Positions 31,801-42,976 of a DNA stretch of 64,000 bases are shown here, in pieces; within the stretch, counting starts at the first letter, position 1; each line of letters starts with the position of its first letter. The notes beneath the pieces are model-generated. The model saw only the letters and a list, made by a program, of their open reading frames with translations. It was not told the DNA's origin and searched no databases. The translations under genes and the position numbers were made by a program. The stretch is from assembly GCF_026151205.1 (NCBI RefSeq), contig NC_087082.1, positions 17,825,401 through 17,889,400 of the forward strand. Direction: 5' to 3'. This DNA comes from Bolinopsis microptera. Lineage: Eukaryota > Ctenophora > Tentaculata > Lobata > Bolinopsidae.

Positions 31801-34070
31801 GGTTATATTATACGGGTTCCTGCTAGTATTGTTAATTGATTAAGTTGGTATACTAATATTTACTCAATTTCACACATGTTGAGATATCATACAAATTTAT
31901 GTGACTAAATTTACCTATTTCTGCCTTCTGTATTTGTATAATTGTATTTGCCTATAAAAATGAAATATGTGAACAATTCCAAACACATTCAGCTCACAAA
32001 ATAATGCTAGACTATTCGGCATTTCTTGTCACGATGTCATAAACATCTCTCATATAAATTTCTTAAATGTGTGACGGAGTTTACATGGTGCTACCATTTG
32101 AGGAAAAAAGTCGCTAAATATGTAGATAATAGTCATATACAGCTATTCTATGAATTGTAAATTCGAAAATTTTGTCAAACACGGCAACAAGGGGTCCATA
32201 TAAAGTCCGTCACCATTTTATAGTGTGACAAAGTTTACAACTCACTGCCGGCCGCATTTAAGCGATATCTTATCGTCTGATAAAGATTTAGTTATGTGAC
32301 AAAGTTTATCTAGAGGATGAAACGATTATCTTAGGGTTAGAGGGTTTATATAGTTTCATAGTGTGACACATTTTACATCATCGTGCCATTCAGTAGGGTC
32401 ACTAATATTTACCAATATCCTCAAACTTCAATGAACGTGTCCATATATAAAGCGAGACGATATGTATTTTTAGTGCAAATTTTTGCCTTTACAACATTTA
32501 AATATATGCGCTGTTTGCCTTAAGAACGATGCAAAAAAATTGAAATGGAAAAATAATTCGAAAGGATATTAAAAAACAATTGTTACCCTTTTGGTCCTTG
32601 TCGAGCATTTCTTTTAAGCCAACACCATACGAGCTTGAGTCATAAAACAGGGCAATGTAGGTCAAATTGAGCTCCGCTAGAAGGTTTTTCAGAGCTATGG
32701 CCTGGAGATCATCGATTGGGATTGTCCTGAAGTATATCTATTATTTGCTGCCAATAAAGAAAGTATGTACTTCTGTTATCTGAATGAATGAATTAGATTC
32801 ATCAGCAAAAAAATACCCTATAATTCACAACACTCTGCTATCAGCTATTAAGTGTTCGGTCATATTATTATTACCGTTGCAAATTCACGATATTTAGTAG
32901 ATAAAGACCTCGGTCACTAAAAACTTGAAAACTTTTAAACTAAGAAAGTGAAACCCCACCTGAACAAGAAAGGAAAGTAGTAGGTGTCACTGATGGAGGT
33001 AGCACTGCTCTGATAAGATATCATGGGGATCTCATACATGGTTGAAGCGTGAGCTGCTATCTTGCTGTTTGAGCTGTAGGAGGCACCCACTATTCCCGAT
33101 ACATTGAACTGGTCCGATTGTATGATCTGGATAGTGATAGGGGTACGGTAATTAAAGTTGGTGTCGCTGTCGTGTAGGTCTAATAATGGTAAACGTCATG
33201 TGACATAAGCTTAAGAATATATTATGCATGTATATCAGTTTCAAGGGAAATTCGTCAATGAATTACCCCAAATCTAAAGTGAACAATTTAAAAAAATTAT
33301 AATATTAATAACAATTATAATTTCATACGGAAGTGAAGTCGTTCAACCAGAAGGCTGTTTCGTAAGTACCGCAAGTGTCTAATTTGATACTCTCTAATTC
33401 AAAATTGTAGTCTTGACGTTCATTTATTTTCTCAATTGCGAAGTCCATAGCCAGCATCATATACCATCCGTCACTGCGGAAGAGTTTACAGATTGTTTTT
33501 TGATGTTGACGACTGACAAAAGTAGAATAACGTCAATTTTAAATTTTAAAGGAAAAGAATATGGATACATAGTAGTAAAAACACAAAGTAATTAAATTAA
33601 CGTATTATTATGTATCTTACTTTTCAAACTGCTCGCAAACACCATCATTGGAAGCAGGAGACTTTGGTTCAGAAGCTACGTCTGGGGACACGTGCTTGGA
33701 CACGGGAAATAATCCAGCTAGCGTGTGCAATGGCTTATTTCTGATGTTCCTTATGAACCTTCTGGGGAGGAAAAAATAGATGATTTATTTATCATTGAAT
33801 CGTTTGAAAAAACACGAATAGTTAAAACAATTATGATGCCTAATTTGTTTGAAAATCATCATCCATGAGAACCCTACAATAATTATATAATATACATTGT
33901 GGTCGGATATCAAGATGTTCTATGAGATAAGAACAACACATCATACCGAGATAAAACATTTATTTGAACACTAAAACGAGGTGTTTAAAGTAAGAAAATT
34001 ATGGTGCTTACTTGTTGGTTGCTTGTCCGCGATCTAATAGAAATATAAGAACGATCCAAGTATTGATCAT
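17813..34070 (-). CDS. Metabotropic glutamate receptor-like class C GPCR, 19 exons
   Basis: Exons, 5' to 3' on the minus strand: 34070-34012, 33761-33621, 33473-33329, 33126-32960, 32726-32587, 25420-25275, 25151-25052, 24895-24699, 22911-22811, 22650-22543, 21757-21685, 20592-20515, 20377-20247, 20068-19977, 19849-19715, 19480-19372, 19204-19060, 18902-18795, 18202-17813. All phases close to give about 854 aa, the usual mGluR length. Order: signal peptide, Venus flytrap ligand domain, nine-cysteine linker, seven TM helices, short C tail. It is a plasma-membrane receptor probably for glutamate or a related amino acid. The SDGWA motif (exon 7) matches the mGluR1 region whose Asp contacts the ligand amino group, and a Tyr is kept in SSYGVGL. 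Ligand and G-protein choice are inferred. The C tail is short and ends RVSAL. Confidence 0.9.
19977..20592 (-). CDS. GPCR exons 12-14: cysteine-rich linker and start of TM1
   Basis: The NCD3G-type nine-cysteine region reads CEKCKPGW, CCYDCVKCEF and ENCHNCSTSQ across 20592-20515 and 20377-20247. Exon 14 (20068-19977) gives GCEDIAISRISFSDP and opens TM1 (STVLVFSFLGIIC). This linker couples flytrap closure to the membrane domain in mGluRs. Confidence 0.87.
20689..21579. mobile_element. TIR element (MITE-like) in a GPCR intron
   Basis: A perfect 34-bp terminal inverted repeat, 20689-20722 against 21546-21579, begins TTACCTTATCGGACC. Subterminal GAACGGACATTA boxes repeat near both ends. No transposase ORF. 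The superfamily and target duplication are unclear (TA or AT possible). Confidence 0.88.
21685..25420 (-). CDS. GPCR exons 6-11: Venus flytrap lobe 2
   Basis: Key text: IGAIAVFGYKGDLEK (25420-25275), YIWIASDGWAQFDTD (25151-25052), VIGTTFNASILANF (24895-24699), ITPVVEAVFAFAEALN (22911-22811), YNVSKVFEIKGNS (22650-22543), AEAPEPWVIGSWQTG (21757-21685). The last exon uses the strong TTCGTTTTCAG acceptor; the AG 20 bp upstream breaks phase. The intron before 22911 is filled by a 67-bp tandem array that repeats this exon's acceptor. Confidence 0.88.
22896..24600. repeat. 67-bp tandem array containing a copied splice acceptor
   Basis: About 25 copies of a unit, most often 67 bp with shorter variants of about 50-60 bp, core GTAGCTTATCTATAAGATAT. 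On the minus strand each unit reads TCTTATAG then ATAAGCTACAT, which matches the GPCR exon 9 acceptor (TTTTATAG) and the first 11 coding bases. The array lies in the intron immediately upstream of that exon and ends on the exon itself. Confidence 0.95.
26788..27810. repeat. About 305-bp tandem repeat, 3.3 copies
   Basis: Units begin near 26788, 27093, 27405 and 27710 and share GTGACGAAATTTACATTTCT and CCTGCCCCAACAGTAT. The short open frame at 27427-27651 lies inside the repeat and is not judged coding. Confidence 0.88.
27834..27844. repeat. Target site duplication, left copy
   Basis: ACTATGTCGAT, identical to 31349-31359 across the RTE-type LINE. Confidence 0.8.
28136..29572 (+). CDS. RTE-type LINE ORF, endonuclease part
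   Basis: The EEP/APE-like endonuclease domain shows FVTWNVLS, LLGITETHM, LLGDLNAKV, NQIDHICIS and GSDHYLV (catalytic N, E, D, D, H positions). No ATG opens the frame at 28136; the first in-frame ATG is at 28208. The frame ends in TAG (29570-29572), after which the same frame continues into the RT, so this is a nonsense lesion rather than a natural end. It would nick target DNA to prime reverse transcription. Confidence 0.85.
   Translation: MAPSARTDDTSIKLAGQSLRDPRGQMSVGRTRHCSRFISPQITHVDSDSNKKQPANYSKTGLTFVTWNVLSLTSSSSQLFQLSENISEYKLDLLGITETHMPGTGSELLDNGSLLIYSGRTDGIRRRGVGLTLSKRTKNSLISYLPISDRLLSARLHSQHLNISVVVAYAPTEGASDNDKDEFYQQLSSAFDELPRHDLKLLLGDLNAKVTSDCSSMSGVIGGHSLHSSSNDNGTRLLDFCIAHQLTIGGTMFQQKDIHKGTWRSPDGRTVNQIDHICISKKFGGSLLNVKVCRGADIGSDHYLVRARLRMKLMSVKKKQDRKLEIPAIEHLRDHSLVSEYNIVLRNKFDCLEPEVDLESMWDNFKTTVQQVSMEILGQRPRKKKDRHQSQKTKELLKNRKEFKRKDPNSDANRSEYSRLNKLFKKSSKVDDNNWARRMANDLEEAARKGQQREVWQKINVISGKKKKQSTAVRDVSG
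29573..30916 (+). CDS. RTE-type LINE ORF, reverse transcriptase part
   Basis: In the same frame as the endonuclease, after the TAG. RT landmarks: KSPGVDGITNEQLK, FVDFKAAFDSID, GTGQGDIQGPP, DYADDMAML (catalytic YADD) and FTYLGAIIS. The frame is lost near 30865-30875; the expected LYGSEVWNTTQTQ text continues in another frame, so the terminal residues up to 30916 are spurious. Confidence 0.85.
   Translation: MIADPHAQKERWKEHFSRLLNPPPQEANISDLDNIPPQPSFDDLSDSDEAPTRYEIVDALKKLKNHKSPGVDGITNEQLKYGQDGLVDQLVVLFKKVWEDEKIPEDWSKGVIIIVGKKGDTSHCANNRGITLRSTASKLLQMILLRRLSNGMEKFLRENQSGFRQNRSCIDQVYSLRCIIHQCIEYNIPLYINFVDFKAAFDSIDRQLIWRSMQHYGLPDKYIRIMKAFFTHTVSAVRVNGEVTGWFDVNSGTGQGDIQGPPVFNFCLNFSAYLMELNKVISKGALLQLPAPGVEEKHLLDTDYADDMAMLDNSKEGLQETTDLLCKYSAYAGLKINACKTQSMVVSKSASQRPYSKDDTMDINVEGLPIQQVSNFTYLGAIISANGTIDKELSARIQKASGAFYQLSSIWYSRNIKTPTKIRIYKAAVLALYCFMEVRYGIPHRRR
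30875..31320 (+). pseudogene. RTE-type LINE ORF, C-terminal part in shifted frame
   Basis: After the frameshift the text LYGSEVW, KCLRRILKIKW, RLRWFGHVVRMPEERIP and SRGRPRKNWL is the standard RTE C-terminal region. It ends in TAG at 31318-31320. Confidence 0.8.
31349..31359. repeat. Target site duplication, right copy
   Basis: ACTATGTCGAT, second copy of 27834-27844. Confidence 0.8.
31360..32470. repeat. Foldback/satellite region, right part (GTGAC-rich)
   Basis: Continuation of the region split by the LINE. Motif GTGACRAARTTTAC recurs at about 31410, 31900, 32069, 32223, 32296 and 32362. The right edge (32410-32448) is the inverse of the left edge at 25471. AAAGCGAGACGATAT occurs at 31527 and 32449, and inverted at 35475. 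Confidence 0.75.
32587..34070 (-). CDS. GPCR exons 1-5: signal peptide and Venus flytrap lobe 1
   Basis: Exon 1 starts MINTWIVLIFLLDRG, a signal peptide. Exon 2 has LAGLFPVSKH and VCEQFE, and exon 3 MMLAMDFAIEKINER and LDTCGTYE, both standard mGluR landmarks. Exon 4 carries VSGIVGASYSSNSK and IPMISYQSSATSISD (ligand-site loop). For exon 4 the acceptor after 33126 (TATCCAG) keeps phase. The upstream AG at 33180 does not. Exon 5 carries IPIDDLQAIALKNLL and YDSSSYGVGLKEML. Confidence 0.88.
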
Positions 34071-35634
34071 GCTGAGAGGAAGTTTAGTTTCAGTTATATT
34101 TTAAAATTTAAATCTGAATTTACACAAAACATTAAGAATCTCTTAAGATATCATAATGTTTTAATGGGACCAAAAGGTAATATCCACAGAAAAAAAAAGT
34201 TTAAAAGCATTAGCCGTTCAACAGCAACAACTACAAACTCTGGTGAGAAATTTATTACATTAAACACTACCTACCTACTCATGTAACCGTTGCAATTACA
34301 CTCGAAGTTTATTAGCAGTAAGGGACAATGCGAACAGTTATTACGCCTATAGCAGGCCAATCCTTCATCCAGGGGAAAAATGGGTGGGTGGTGCTACTAT
34401 CCTCCACTGTTGTTTCTACAAGGTATTTTATGTGCTACACAACGACAGAAATACAGTGAAACCTCTATATACCGGACCTCCTGGCAACAACAGAAAAGAA
34501 ATGATTGGATCGAAGTCTCGTATGAAGCTTGAAGTGAACAAAAGTAGAAGCTGTTCTTCTGAGTTTCTGTAGAAGTTAAAATGTTATTCATATCCGCATG
34601 ACAACGAAAGCATTTGGAAAATCTACAATTAATAAGACCCCCATGTGGACATATATCAACAACCATTACTAGTGCTACATTCCCACATTGTTCATGTCCT
34701 AGTCATCCAATTAAAAGTGCAATCACTGATCAGTAATTATGGACCTATTTACCGGCTGAATGCAATTTTGTAGAACTTACTAAATATTTACAACCGCGTG
34801 AAAGACAGTGTTGTAAAAATGGTTGCTAGCTGCCAACATATCTAATTTGACCTGCAACTGCAGAGTTCGCACAGCGAAGTTACTCACGGGTATCTATAAG
34901 ATTGTATGCTATACCACGTGACCAGTAATGTACCGTACATTATACACGTGATCATTTCATAATTTAGATTCTTAAACCCAGAAAAGATGGTGATCTTACT
35001 ACACTAGTGATGACCAGGTTGAATACATGAACACCAACTACTAAAACAGTAATACCAGTGTTGAATCATGACAAACATTACATTAACTACAACATAACAA
35101 CAGCAGAAGTAGTTGTAGAGACACAGACTTATCATATATCTCGCTACCACTTGCGTATAATATATATATCAGAAGAGCTAAATACTGTTGATATAATCCT
35201 ATAATCCTATAATCGGGCTGCAGCCTCCAATGGTTATTATAAGCCCAGATCCCCTCCTGCTATAATGAAGTTATCTAGTTACCAGTAAGTAAATACAGCA
35301 GGACGTTATACCATGATATGCACGTCAGACAGAGCGAGCTGTCAACCTAATTGTGGCGGATAATCGATACAAATTATCAAATGGTAAGCATTACCGACGA
35401 TTTTCCACTTCGGTGGAGGTGTCAAGTGGCAGGTGACGGTATGTACTGGATGAGTCGATGAGATCTGCTTTATTTATATCGTCTCGCTTTATAACTATAT
35501 ATAGAAATATGTGCGATATCAATGATATCATCGAGGATGGGGTGCATTAACGGACCTCTATCATGGTGCTAACTAAGATGCAATACCAGGCGCCCTTCTT
35601 TACAACCTTAAACACTAAACAGCAATGATACTTA
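34071..35634. other. Upstream of the GPCR gene; no gene seen
   Basis: AT-rich. No clear TATA or initiator could be assigned for the GPCR. Near 34456 a GTGAAACCTCTATATACCGG stretch looks like a fragment of a dispersed repeat, unassigned. Confidence 0.45.
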
Positions 35635-35638
35635 TTAA

Positions 35639-37671
35639 AGGACCAGTTAACTGAAAAAAAAGTTATCCTCATATTTTGACAGATTGTGACAAATAGCAAA
35701 CTAAGCAACGAGTCGAAATTCCTAAATCTCTAACTGCTCTCTAACGCGTGTAAATAGCGTTTGTATTATTTTGGCGATGACGTCATAAAGTCCCTCTTGC
35801 GCGCAGAATAGCTCGTGAGACTGTATTTTACAGGTAAAAATGGACATAATACAATCTTTTCCCCCGAATAACTCGAAAAGTAAGTAATTTAGGGTACATG
35901 TTGCTTCATAAGTTGTATATAAACATGGCCATTCTGCACAATTTGCACACATTCAAAAACCTTTAGGGCCTTCATAGCCCAATTAACCAGATACCCATAG
36001 TTTTGCATGATTTCTGGAACCGAAAATCAGTTTTTCGCCAATAACTGAAAAAGTAAGCACTTTAAGGCATATGTTTGTTCGTAAGTCATATATTAATATG
36101 CTAATTGCGGTTCTTTTGCATCCTGTCTGAAGACTCCATCACGATCATATCGAAAATGGGCTTAGCACCACGCCCAAAATGGTTTTTGGCGAATTTATCG
36201 AAAAGTAAGGATTTTAGGCCATGTGTTGCTCAATAACTCCTATATAAACATGCATATGCGGCTTCGTTCAAGCCTATTTTGAAGTCTCTACGACCTTCAG
36301 AAGCAAGGAGTCGGTTACGTTATTGGGTCAATATGGGCGTGGCCCTCCTGGGTTTTCTCCACGGTCAAAAAGATGTCTCCAAACGAAAATCGTTTAATCA
36401 TAACTTCGGGAAGGTCTGTGCAAAGTTTCGTGAGTATTAGAACATTTGCAGGTTCATTTCCATAAATGTCCATAAATGACTGGACTACACAACTTAAGAG
36501 TTAACTTTAGAGAAACTCATAAGTCATTTATCTCAAATTAAGCTGTTAGTGTCCATGATCAACCTCTGGCAACAATGTTTTACGTGAAATGTAAAAATCA
36601 GGAGTAATATAAAAAAGGTATTTTTAGATTAAAGTGCTAGCTCATAGTTTTAGAATTGTATAGATTAACGTTGGTCATTTAGCCATCTAACAATCGATCG
36701 TGCCGTAATATATGGCCAGAGAATAATAGGGTCTTGGAAATTCTATAGTTGTTCAGTGGGTCGATCGACTGAACACGTTTGCACTTGGTATTTAAACTTA
36801 CCAGTAGTTTATTTATGTTATGCACCGATGATAATGCAATTAGGATAACAACTAGGTAAGCCGGAAGTCTAATTCAAAACACACCTCACACCGTACACAC
36901 CTCCAATCAGTAATTTTACTATTTGGTAGACCGGGTATTTTGGCGGGAATTCTGTTCCCACGGCACTGTTCTGATAGAAGCTACTTCTACTAATGGTCCC
37001 AGAGGAACGGCCGTAAAGTAGCCAGACTTCTTGTCTCCTGTACTGGCAGACACTTGCAGATTAAAGTTAGAAATTTCGCTATGCTATAAATATAATTGCT
37101 CTCGGAATTGAACAAACTCCTACTTATCTGTTGTCTGTATCCTTTCTAAATTCGTTAGAGTTTCATGGACTGGGGAAAAAGAATCGGTACAGTCTCCCTG
37201 CTTGTGTAATTAAGCAATGAAAACAATCCAAAATTATCACATATGACATAAGTTGTAATAGCAGAAACTTTCTAACCGTACATTCACCCGCCACTGTTCA
37301 AGAACCTATATCACTGTTTAAAATCATGACGTGAGCACTGTACATCCAATCAGCTATTCCTTTAGTTAGGATGATAGCCAAAACTATAAGGATTTTGGAG
37401 AACTAGGGTAATAGTCATAATTCTAAAATTTGAGTGAGTTACACGTGTTTTATTGACGATGATAAACATTTGTAACGTAAATTACGCTATGCAAGCGCGC
37501 ACTGAGGGACTTTATGACGTCACGAGGCCACAGCTTATTATTGCAATAACACGCGTTACACGTACGCTAGAGAGTTGGTTCTTTCGGCGATACGATTCTT
37601 TACCAGTTTGTCACAGCTGATTTAAATCTTAGCCAAATTGGAGACTACAAATTTTTCAGTTAACTGGTCCT
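35639..37671. mobile_element. TTAA-flanked TIR element, non-autonomous
   Basis: TTAA at 35635-35638 and 37672-37675 flank inverted ends beginning AGGACCAGTTAACTGAAAAA, identical over 20 bases. Looser inverted similarity extends about 180 bp, including TGACGTCATAAAGTCCCTC on both sides. TTAA duplications suggest piggyBac or Kolobok type. There is no transposase ORF. The left interior has three diverged repeats (about 35866-36450) around CGAAAAGTAAG and TATATAAACATG. Confidence 0.82.
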
Positions 37672-37675
37672 TTAA

Positions 37676-37975
37676 CTTTCCGACAGTAAAGTAAGGGCGT
37701 TTCTTTACCAAACAATACACAACTTAATGTACATGAGCCAGCAGCCAGCTAGCTGGTATCCTAGCCACATAATAACAACAACAGCAGCCCCTTTAGGACG
37801 AGGGATCTGTGAGGCTAGACATTGGTAATAAGATATTACAGAGCACCTCACTATATGGGGACATGCTCGTTGGGGGTATTCCCCATGTGTTAGTAGTGTC
37901 CTTCAGTGTACCCAGCTGTGGGTGGTAGTGTTATGGAACTACCCCTGTTAAGAGGCAGGTGTCTTCATATCCAGT
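37676..37975. other. Short spacer, nothing recognised
   Basis: No ORF or repeat identified. The sequence looks clean up to about 37975, where the noisy triplicated block begins. Confidence 0.4.
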
Positions 37976-40900
37976 ATTGTAAGACTTTGTGGAAAATAAT
38001 AAGATCATTCAAGTCAAACTTTTGAGACAAAGGAGAAGTCGTGACAAGCTTGCACTTTTTGACATATTGTCTGGTGGATAAACTGCGGCCCTCTTCAGAC
38101 AGAATCCATTTATAGCTCTCTTTGGTGGGCTTTCTTATTTATCACTAAGTGATTTATTACAAGGGCGCCAGATTATGGAACAATTTTCGAATTGGCTACG
38201 AACCAGGGAGAGGTAAAGAGCCCGCGACGTTTCTGATCAATGTCAATATGCATTTCTTCTGGACCATACCAAGTTGTTGGCAGGCTTAGTATAAATTTGG
38301 TCGCATGACTATTCCACTTAGTTAGGAGCTAACCATCGACCTCCTAGATCTTTTTCTAACTCTACCATACACAAGAGGAGAGCCATCAAGTTGTATGCGA
38401 ACTGGAGAGATAAGATGGTTTTCTGAATACAATAGCACTTTAACATTTTGCTGGATGGATCGCATTTTGTTCTTAGTGCCAGTCTGAGAGATAGTCTATA
38501 TCATTTGTAAATTGTATTATCAGAAGATGGAATGTATTTTTCGCCAGATTTTGGTTTCATCGGCATACAAAACAATATCGTATTATCCGAAAGGCAAGAG
38601 GAATTCATTGATAAACAATACAAAAAGTAGGGACCAAGAATAGAGCCCTGGGGACACAGAATTAACTGAGAGGTAGATGACATCTATTTCCAATACCACT
38701 CTTTGGTAAGGCTTGAAGGTTATTGGTAAGAAATTTGAGAAAGTGTACCATCATGTTATATAAGGTCTTAGCTTAGAGAAGGTTATATGATTTAACAGAT
38801 CAATGCACTTAGCTAAATCAAAAATACACACCTGATTGATAATGTTTTCGTTAAGAGACAATGCCAGGCTATCACAAAGTCAACCATATGGTTGTGCATG
38901 ACTTGTCGCTATAGAAAAACCATGCTGCCTGGGAATCAAGAAGGTATTGGTCAAAGAAAAGCAGTTACGTTTAACAATTGCGCTCAAATAACATTCATGA
39001 CTAAACCAAGTAAGGGATTATTGGTCTTATAGTTTTTCAACTCACTTTTTTTTTCCCTACCTTTCTTAAATTTTGGGACAACATTGGCAAAGTTTCCATT
39101 CTTGTGGAATGTTGGCCGCTGTTGTAAGATCCACGAAAAATGCATGTTAAGAGGCGTAGCTAACCTACGGAACAATTTTGAGAATTTTACCGTGTATGCC
39201 ATCTGGTCCTGGGATTTATTTGAATTAATATTTAAAGAGCTTACGAAAACATCCCGATGAATCGTAGTCAATATCAAAAATCAAACATCATTGAATAGGA
39301 GATGATCAGTGTCATAAAGTGAAGGATCCGAAAAACTGGTTATAAAAAGAAAGATTGAAAACGTTCAGCTTGAGCTATGGGTTTTAACCGAAGCTGTCCA
39401 GAATACTAACACAATTAGGAATACGGAGGAGTTAGAATTATACTTATCAGTGACCAAAACTTCTTAGTTATTAGCGCTGGATCATCACTATTGAAAAGAT
39501 TGTCTCTTTTTTTGGCTGATGAAAGCCTCTTAAAATCTTTAGGCCTAGTAACAATCTTTAACTCATTCAGAAGTAGAACCAGAAATTTTAATTTAGATCT
39601 GAGTTTTCCTTTTACGGCATGAAGAAAAAAGTTCACTATCGAACCACGGGGGTTGAAACTCTGATTTAAATAGTTACTTTAGGATATGTATATCAACTAA
39701 ATTCATAATGAGTCTTTATCTAACTTCCAAGACGAATCAGGATCTAGGGCATTCTAGGATTGCAAATAATCGAGCATAATTCACGAATTAATAGTCAGAT
39801 TTGCTTTCTTATAATATAGATTTTACGTTTAGGAGTTTCTTGCGGGAAAAGGAGCTTTTAATTTGAAAAAGTGGCAGAAAAGATAGATTGCAACAGGGAA
39901 TGGGATAACAGAATTCAAGTTATCGTTGTGTTATCATAATTATGAGAAGAATGGTCTATTGTATTACCTCTTTTTTTGGGTGGAGTGATGTGATCAACTG
40001 GCGAGAGAGAAAGATCACTGAATGTTCTATGAAGGATTGACTCAATTGAGTACGGTACTGGATGAAGATAGCCTAAGTTGTTTGCGGGGAGATTAAAATC
40101 ACCAATACATAAGATTTTAGGGGGGATTCTTTTTGGAAATAGCTTGCGATATAACTAACTATGACATCATGATTAGGTAACCAAGAGTTCTACTCTTAAC
40201 AAGTACAGATTCAATACTCTCTTGTTGGAAAAGCAATTTTAAACGGCAAGCATTTCTGCATCTAGGCTAACTTGGTAGTCGGGTTGTAGTGGCATCGAGA
40301 TTCAGACCGAACAGCCAAAAGAACACCACCTCCTCACCCCCCCCAACAACCCACCCTCCTTTTTCCTAAAACTTTTTAGGGTTATTAGGATCTTGAGGAT
40401 GGAGTCTTTCTCGTGCGTCATTGCGGTAGATTTCATATTGAGAAGAAGGAAAGATTTCGTTGCTAGAAATAGATTTTTTGAGCCAAGTCTCATTTAGGGC
40501 AATTTGTCAGGTGCTCTATGTTAGCAAAGGATTGAAGTTCGGTATTCTTTTACATCAAGAAGGGGATGGGACGGAGCTTAGGTTACTGAAAGGAAATAAG
40601 ACCTTGGACATTTTGGTTAGGGAGTATTGATAGGGAGTTGGACCTGATTTAAGCATAGAAGGATTAAAAAAGGTTATCAAAGAAGTTAGGAGAGAAACCA
40701 AAGAATGAATAAAGATACTAGACGCCGAGGCGGCTGGAATTATTGATCTATTCATCTTACCAGGGAGAAGAATTTTTTATAAACTTGAGGAGATAATTAC
40801 AAAGAAAAGTTTCATGTGGGAGCAAGCAAGAAATGTATAAGATAAGTGGGGCTGTCAGGGAGTAGCGAGGAATGAATATTAGAATTAGGGGAATTACGGT

Positions 40901-41872
40901 GTTCATGGACCTAGTCGTGGCAGAGAAGAATTGGGAGAGGTAAGGTAATGATGAGAGATTAGAAGAGAAACATATGATTATGATAATTGTAGTTGATGTG
41001 TTGGGTTGATGGAGAATTAAATGTGTAAATTTTGTTAGGTATAAAGTGTTGATATGTATATGAGCATTTCTTGACTGTGTACGAGGACTTTTGCATGCTA
41101 ACAACCTACTCTAAGTCTAATACGATTCATTGTCTAACATATGGTAAAATGGGCCGTGACGAATGTACCTGAAATAGGTGCCCTTAAATTTGAGTAAAAG
41201 ATTAAATCAGAGTTTTGTTTGAGTTTTAATTTTGGCAACGTTTTAATCAAATATTAAATGAAAGAAAAGATCAAAGATTTAAATTCCAGAAGATTATTTA
41301 CAACCCTGTCAAAACTGTGGTCGTTTACAACTAAACTTAGCCAAGTGGACAGTAAACCTATTTCTCATGTTGAGATGAAGCAATCATGGTATAGGGAAGT
41401 TCATTAACATGATTAAAAGTCTCGAGTTAAAAGTTTGAGAAACTGTCTAGGAACACGGCAATTATTCTTTAGGCATAGTCTTTAAGTAGATTGTTAAAAT
41501 TAGAACATTCTTTGCTAGTTAGATATTAAACACTTAATTGGAAAGAAAACTTTGGACAATTATAATTGCAGCGGGAAATATACGCTTAGTGGTGTCAATT
41601 AATTCATAAGATACTCCTTAGAAACTGAACCCCATACTTAGATGTGTTAATGTCATTAGTACCAACACTCAAATAATTTTTCAATATCGTCAGGCATTCT
41701 GCAGCTGCATTGAGTTTTATGAAATGATCGTAGGAGCTTGTAAGGAAAAACATGGATTCTATTAATTTAATATGTTATTCTGACATGATGATCTGCATTT
41801 TGACATGAAATCTCTGAGTTTGTAGTAATCGGTGTTTTATTATATATATATATATATATTATATTATATACA

Positions 41873-41903
<31 letters not shown>

Positions 41904-42400
41904 CTATTATCTATATTTTAAACTTGACGAAATTTCCCCGGCAGGGGACCATAGAAGAAAAAATACACCGCAAAATCGACCTCAAAATGGACCTATGGTG
42001 ATGCAAAACCAGTCGCAAATGGGTTGAAACCTCGCCATTTTTTAGCAGGTTGTGAAAAAGGATAGGCTGGCTATAGCATTCTTAGATTTTTGAGTTAGGC
42101 TTTAGATTTTTTAATTAACGTCGGAAGTGAGGTTAAATAATCGTTAGAATAATGGCGTTATTTAAGCAAATGGTTTACTGCGCTGTTTCGTGAGCAACGT
42201 TAAATTGCACGTGCGCGAGCAACAACAGATTAACACGCGCGTTGTTATGCTGTATGCTACGTCATAATTTCAAAACTAGCTAACATTTACGCTCACGCTA
42301 TGACTTTTATACTTTGTTTGTGTTTGGTATTGTTTGATTTGGGCCAGGTTTTGTAAAAAGTATCGTTTTGGGGAATCGAATACTAACAACGCTGTCGCTT
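37976..42400 (-). mobile_element. CR1/Jockey-like LINE locus, copy A (noisy)
   Basis: Reading minus, fragments include a degenerate endonuclease near 40130-40080, KNGNFANVVPKFKKG near 39100 and CPQGSILGP near 38640. Many frame breaks; see the comment on the whole block. An AT dinucleotide tract lies at 41838-41911. Confidence 0.65.
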
Positions 42401-42934
42401 TGTTAGATAATTCCATTATGTCGACAGCCGTTGTTAGTATTCGGATTCCAAAACGATACTTTTTACCGGCATCAAAATACCAAATCACAAACAAAGTTAT
42501 AAGAAGTCCATAAGGTGAGCGTAAATTGTGAGCTAGTTTTGAAATTTTGACGTTGCATTCAGCATAACACGCGCGTTGTTAATCTGTGGTTGCTCGGCAC
42601 GTGCATTTTATCGTTGCTACGCAACAGCGCAGTAAATACCTTTGCTAAAATTATCCGCAATTATTCTAAACGATTATTTAACTCACTTCCGACGTTAAGT
42701 ATAAAAAAATCTAATGCCTAAATCAAATTTCTAGATTGTATCGCTATTCTATCCTTTTTCTACAACCCTGCTAAAAATGGCGAGGTTTCAATCCATTTGC
42801 GAGATGGGTTTGTGGATCACCAGAGGTTCTTTTTGAGGTCGATTTTCGGTGTTTTTTAATCTATGTCCCCGTTGCCGGGGAAAATTTGCTTCAAGTTTAA
42901 AATATAATATGATATATATATATATTTATTCTCA

Positions 42935-42976
<42 letters not shown>

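Noticed and set aside
33127-33179. Apparent phase conflict between GPCR exons 3 and 4 when using the acceptor at 33180
   Set aside because: The acceptor after 33126 (TATCCAG) restores phase and keeps the conserved text.
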